In this document: positions 5,754 to 7,524 of the stretch, one piece after another
How positions within the stretch are numbered: position 1 is the first letter of the stretch
Layout: each line of letters starts with the position of its first letter
The notes under the pieces: generated by a model
What the model saw: only the letters and a program-made list of their open reading frames with translations
Databases searched by the model: none
Told to the model about the DNA's origin: nothing
Position numbers and translations under genes: made by a program
Assembly: GCA_029865445.1 (NCBI GenBank)
Contig: JAOUGY010000180.1
Location: 1 to 7,524 of the forward strand
Source: Acidimicrobiia bacterium
GTDB lineage: Bacteria > Actinomycetota > Acidimicrobiia > Spongiisociales > ZC4RG35
Direction: 5' to 3'
DNA: 7,524 nucleotides

Positions 5754-7277
5754 GTGAGCATCAGCGATGGGATTCTGTTCACCGACCTCTACCAGCTGAC
5801 GATGGCCCAGTTGTACTGGCGCATGGGCATGGCGGAGCGGCGCGCCCAATTCGACCACACCTTCCGCAGCTACCCCGACTACGGCAAACATCAGGCCGGC
5901 TACTGCGTGGTGGCCGGCCTGGCCCCGATGATCGAGTGGATGGCGGAGGCGAGGTTCGGTGCCGCCGAACTCGACGTTCTCCGCTCCTGTGAGTCGGCCA
6001 GCGGGCATCGGTTGTTCGGAGAGGACTTCCTCTCGTACCTCAACGATGTCGGGGGGTTCGTCGACATCGACCTCTGGGCCGTGCCCGAAGGCCGGGTCGT
6101 TCACCCCGACACGCCGATCACCGTCGTCCAGGGCCCACTGCTGGTTGTCCAGCTCCTCGAGACAGGACTGCTCCACCATCTCAACTTCGAGACGCTCATC
6201 GCGACAAAGGCCTCCCGCATGACCGAGGCCGCCCATGGCGGCGCCGTGATCGAGTTCGGTATGCGGAGGGCACAGAACGCCAATCCTGCCACGAGAGCGG
6301 CCATCATCGGAGGGGCGATCGGATCGTCGAACGTGGGGATGTCGGCCGTGCTGGGCACCGAGCCCAAGGGAACGCATGCCCATTCGATGGTGCAGGTGTT
6401 CATGGCTGTCGCCGGAGGCGAGTTGGATGCGTTCCGGGCGTATGCCGAGGTGTACCCCGACGACTGCCTGCTCCTCGTGGACACGATCGACACCTTGGAG
6501 TCCGGGGTGCCGAATGCGATCAAGGTGTTCGAGGAGCTGCGGGCGAAAGGTCACACACCGGTCGGGATCCGCCTCGACTCGGGCGACCTCGCCCACCTCT
6601 CGGTCAGGTCTGCGGCAATGCTCGACAAGGCGGGCTTCGAAGATGCCACCATCGTGCTGTCCAGCCAGCTCGACGAGTTGACGATCTTTCAGATCCGCAG
6701 CCAGATTGCGGACGAGGCGCCGCGATATGGGGTCGACGCGGACTCGGTCCTGCAGCGACTCGTGTACGGGGTGGGGTCGAGAATGGCCACCTCAGAAGGC
6801 GATCCGAGTCTCGATGGTGTGTACAAGCTGGTGGCGATCGAGAACGGCGACGACGGCTGGATGCCGGCGACCAAGATCTCCGACACTCCCGCCAAGGTGG
6901 TCAACCCCGGCCAGAAACGACTCTGGCGAATCTACGACGACCGGGGACAGGCGACGGCCGACGTCATGTCGCTCCACGACGACGACATGGACACGCGGCC
7001 GCTGGAACTGAGGCATCCCAGCGCACCGGGAGTGGAGCGGGTGCTGGCAGCGGGCCGGATCAGCGGAGTCGAAGAAATCCTGACGCCGGTGCTCACCAGA
7101 GATGGGAGTGTGGCGGACCTCGGCGGAATCGAGGAGGCGAGAGGTCGTCGCCTGGCCGATGTGGAGCGTCTCGATCCCGGTGTGCGACGCCTCGTCAACC
7201 CCCACCTCTATCACGTGTCGCTGACCCCCCGGCTCTGGGATCTCAAGCAGGAACTCATCGCTCGGTTTGCTCATTGA
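5754..7277 (+). CDS. pncB: Nicotinate phosphoribosyltransferase
   Basis: This 507-aa enzyme joins nicotinate to PRPP, with ATP hydrolysis, to give nicotinate mononucleotide in the cytoplasm. It is the committed step of Preiss-Handler NAD salvage after PncA. Family motifs in order are TDLYQLTM (10-17), EFGMRRAQ (167-174) and SSNVG (191-195). GTHAHS (206-211) follows, whose His210 is the likely phosphorylated catalytic residue, then LVDTIDT (241-247), RLDSGDL (273-279) and YGVGSRM (338-344). Length fits the longer bacterial/eukaryotic NAPRT type rather than the roughly 400-aa enterobacterial one. The start is GTG 5754: the TDLYQLTM block begins ten residues in, as usual, and a -10-like box lies 6 nt upstream, which suggests leaderless expression. 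It is probably transcribed alone, since a 43-nt gap with an inverted repeat separates it from the sigma operon. Confidence 0.94.
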   Translation: MSISDGILFTDLYQLTMAQLYWRMGMAERRAQFDHTFRSYPDYGKHQAGYCVVAGLAPMIEWMAEARFGAAELDVLRSCESASGHRLFGEDFLSYLNDVGGFVDIDLWAVPEGRVVHPDTPITVVQGPLLVVQLLETGLLHHLNFETLIATKASRMTEAAHGGAVIEFGMRRAQNANPATRAAIIGGAIGSSNVGMSAVLGTEPKGTHAHSMVQVFMAVAGGELDAFRAYAEVYPDDCLLLVDTIDTLESGVPNAIKVFEELRAKGHTPVGIRLDSGDLAHLSVRSAAMLDKAGFEDATIVLSSQLDELTIFQIRSQIADEAPRYGVDADSVLQRLVYGVGSRMATSEGDPSLDGVYKLVAIENGDDGWMPATKISDTPAKVVNPGQKRLWRIYDDRGQATADVMSLHDDDMDTRPLELRHPSAPGVERVLAAGRISGVEEILTPVLTRDGSVADLGGIEEARGRRLADVERLDPGVRRLVNPHLYHVSLTPRLWDLKQELIARFAH

Positions 7278-7384
7278 CCCGGTTCTACTCCACATAACGG
7301 TCCGCGACTCAATACCGTGGCCGGCATCCGGTCGCCAGGGAAGGCAGGCGATTCGCCGCTGGGAGCGGGCGGAGAAGGGGTGAA

Positions 7385-7421
7385 AGAAAGCGGCGGGTGG
7401 ACGATCCACCCGCCGCTTTCT
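7385..7421. terminator. Perfect 17-bp hairpin, probable bidirectional terminator
   Basis: Arms AGAAAGCGGCGGGTGGA (7385-7401) and its exact reverse complement (7405-7421) flank a 3-nt CGA loop. The stem is GC-rich in the centre and A/T-rich at its base. The - strand reads CTTTCTTT after the GC core, a short T-rich tail; the + strand reads CTTTCTGGG, which is weaker. It lies 107 nt after the pncB stop and 11 nt past the stop of the - strand gene at the right edge, between two convergent genes. Confidence 0.85.
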
Positions 7422-7432
7422 GGGTTCAGGAC

Positions 7433-7522
7433 TCAGTCCAGGGGGCTCGGCGTGAGCTCTTCTATGGCCTCGGGGTCGGGCGCCTCGTCGAGCAGGGTGG
7501 TGGCGGAGCTCGTCCTGCGGAA
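7433..7522 (-). CDS. C-terminal 29 codons of an unidentified gene entering from the right
   Basis: On the - strand the frame is open from the window edge to TGA at 7435-7433, encoding 29 residues that end in an acidic, Pro-rich tail (D-E-A-P-D-P-E-A-I-E-E-L-T-P-S-P-L-D). One of the other two - strand frames is also open here, but this frame ends 11 nt before a perfect terminator hairpin whose T-rich side faces this direction, as expected for a real gene end. The residues are too few and too low in complexity to name a family. It could be a chance open frame, though the terminator position argues against that. Confidence 0.55.
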   Translation of the reverse strand, partial: FRRTSSATTLLDEAPDPEAIEELTPSPLD

Positions 7523-7524
7523 GA

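Noticed and set aside
5664..6596. A 310-residue - strand open frame inside pncB
   Set aside because: It is antisense to well-conserved NAPRT motifs, and no family features are visible in it.
7317..7524. A + strand open frame from GTG 7317 after a TACCGT box
   Set aside because: It runs straight through the perfect terminator hairpin and opposite the - strand gene end. The composition is low-complexity Gly/Ser, as in a shadow frame.

Overview
The window looks like a piece of chromosome from a high-GC actinobacterium. Codon use is strongly G/C-biased at third positions, genes are packed with short gaps, and several starts sit directly after TANNNT boxes, as in leaderless actinobacterial transcripts. 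The flavour of the small beta-rich proteins, such as the IG-x-WP-x-x-EV motif, makes me favour Acidimicrobiia, but this rests on memory and is not proven by the sequence.

Left part (2-1074, + strand): the C-terminal 129 residues of a DUF6390-like protein running in from the left, then two tandem small genes (91 and 98 aa) that are diverged paralogs of each other with no known function. Middle left (1089-3315, - strand): a compact operon read right to left, consisting of a 4-aminobutyrate aminotransferase (gabT), a DUF1801/YdhG-like protein and a nicotinamidase (pncA). The gaps are 2 nt and then a 4-nt ATGA overlap. The operon converges on the paralog pair with 14 nt between stops.

Middle (3316-4073): a short divergent promoter region separates gabT from a + strand winged-helix-like regulator of 201 aa. 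Then come an ECF sigma factor and, overlapping it by ATGA, a single-pass membrane protein that is very probably its anti-sigma factor. It has a Pro/Thr-rich linker and a large extracytoplasmic beta-rich domain.

Right part (5711-7524): a dyad and a -10-like box lead into pncB, nicotinate phosphoribosyltransferase. After pncB comes about 107 nt in which I see no gene (7278-7384), then a perfect 17-bp hairpin. Past it lies the last 29 codons of a - strand gene entering from the right, so the hairpin probably terminates two convergent genes.

How they work together: PncA makes nicotinate from nicotinamide and PncB makes nicotinate mononucleotide from it. Both steps of Preiss-Handler NAD salvage are therefore encoded here, but on opposite strands and about 4 kb apart. 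GabT opens the GABA shunt; no succinate-semialdehyde dehydrogenase lies in the window. The sigma/anti-sigma pair looks like an independent envelope-signal module. I did not find a clear new defence, mobile or biosynthetic system. The least explained parts are the tandem paralog pair, the sensor domain of the anti-sigma protein, and the DUF1801 gene coupled between gabT and pncA.
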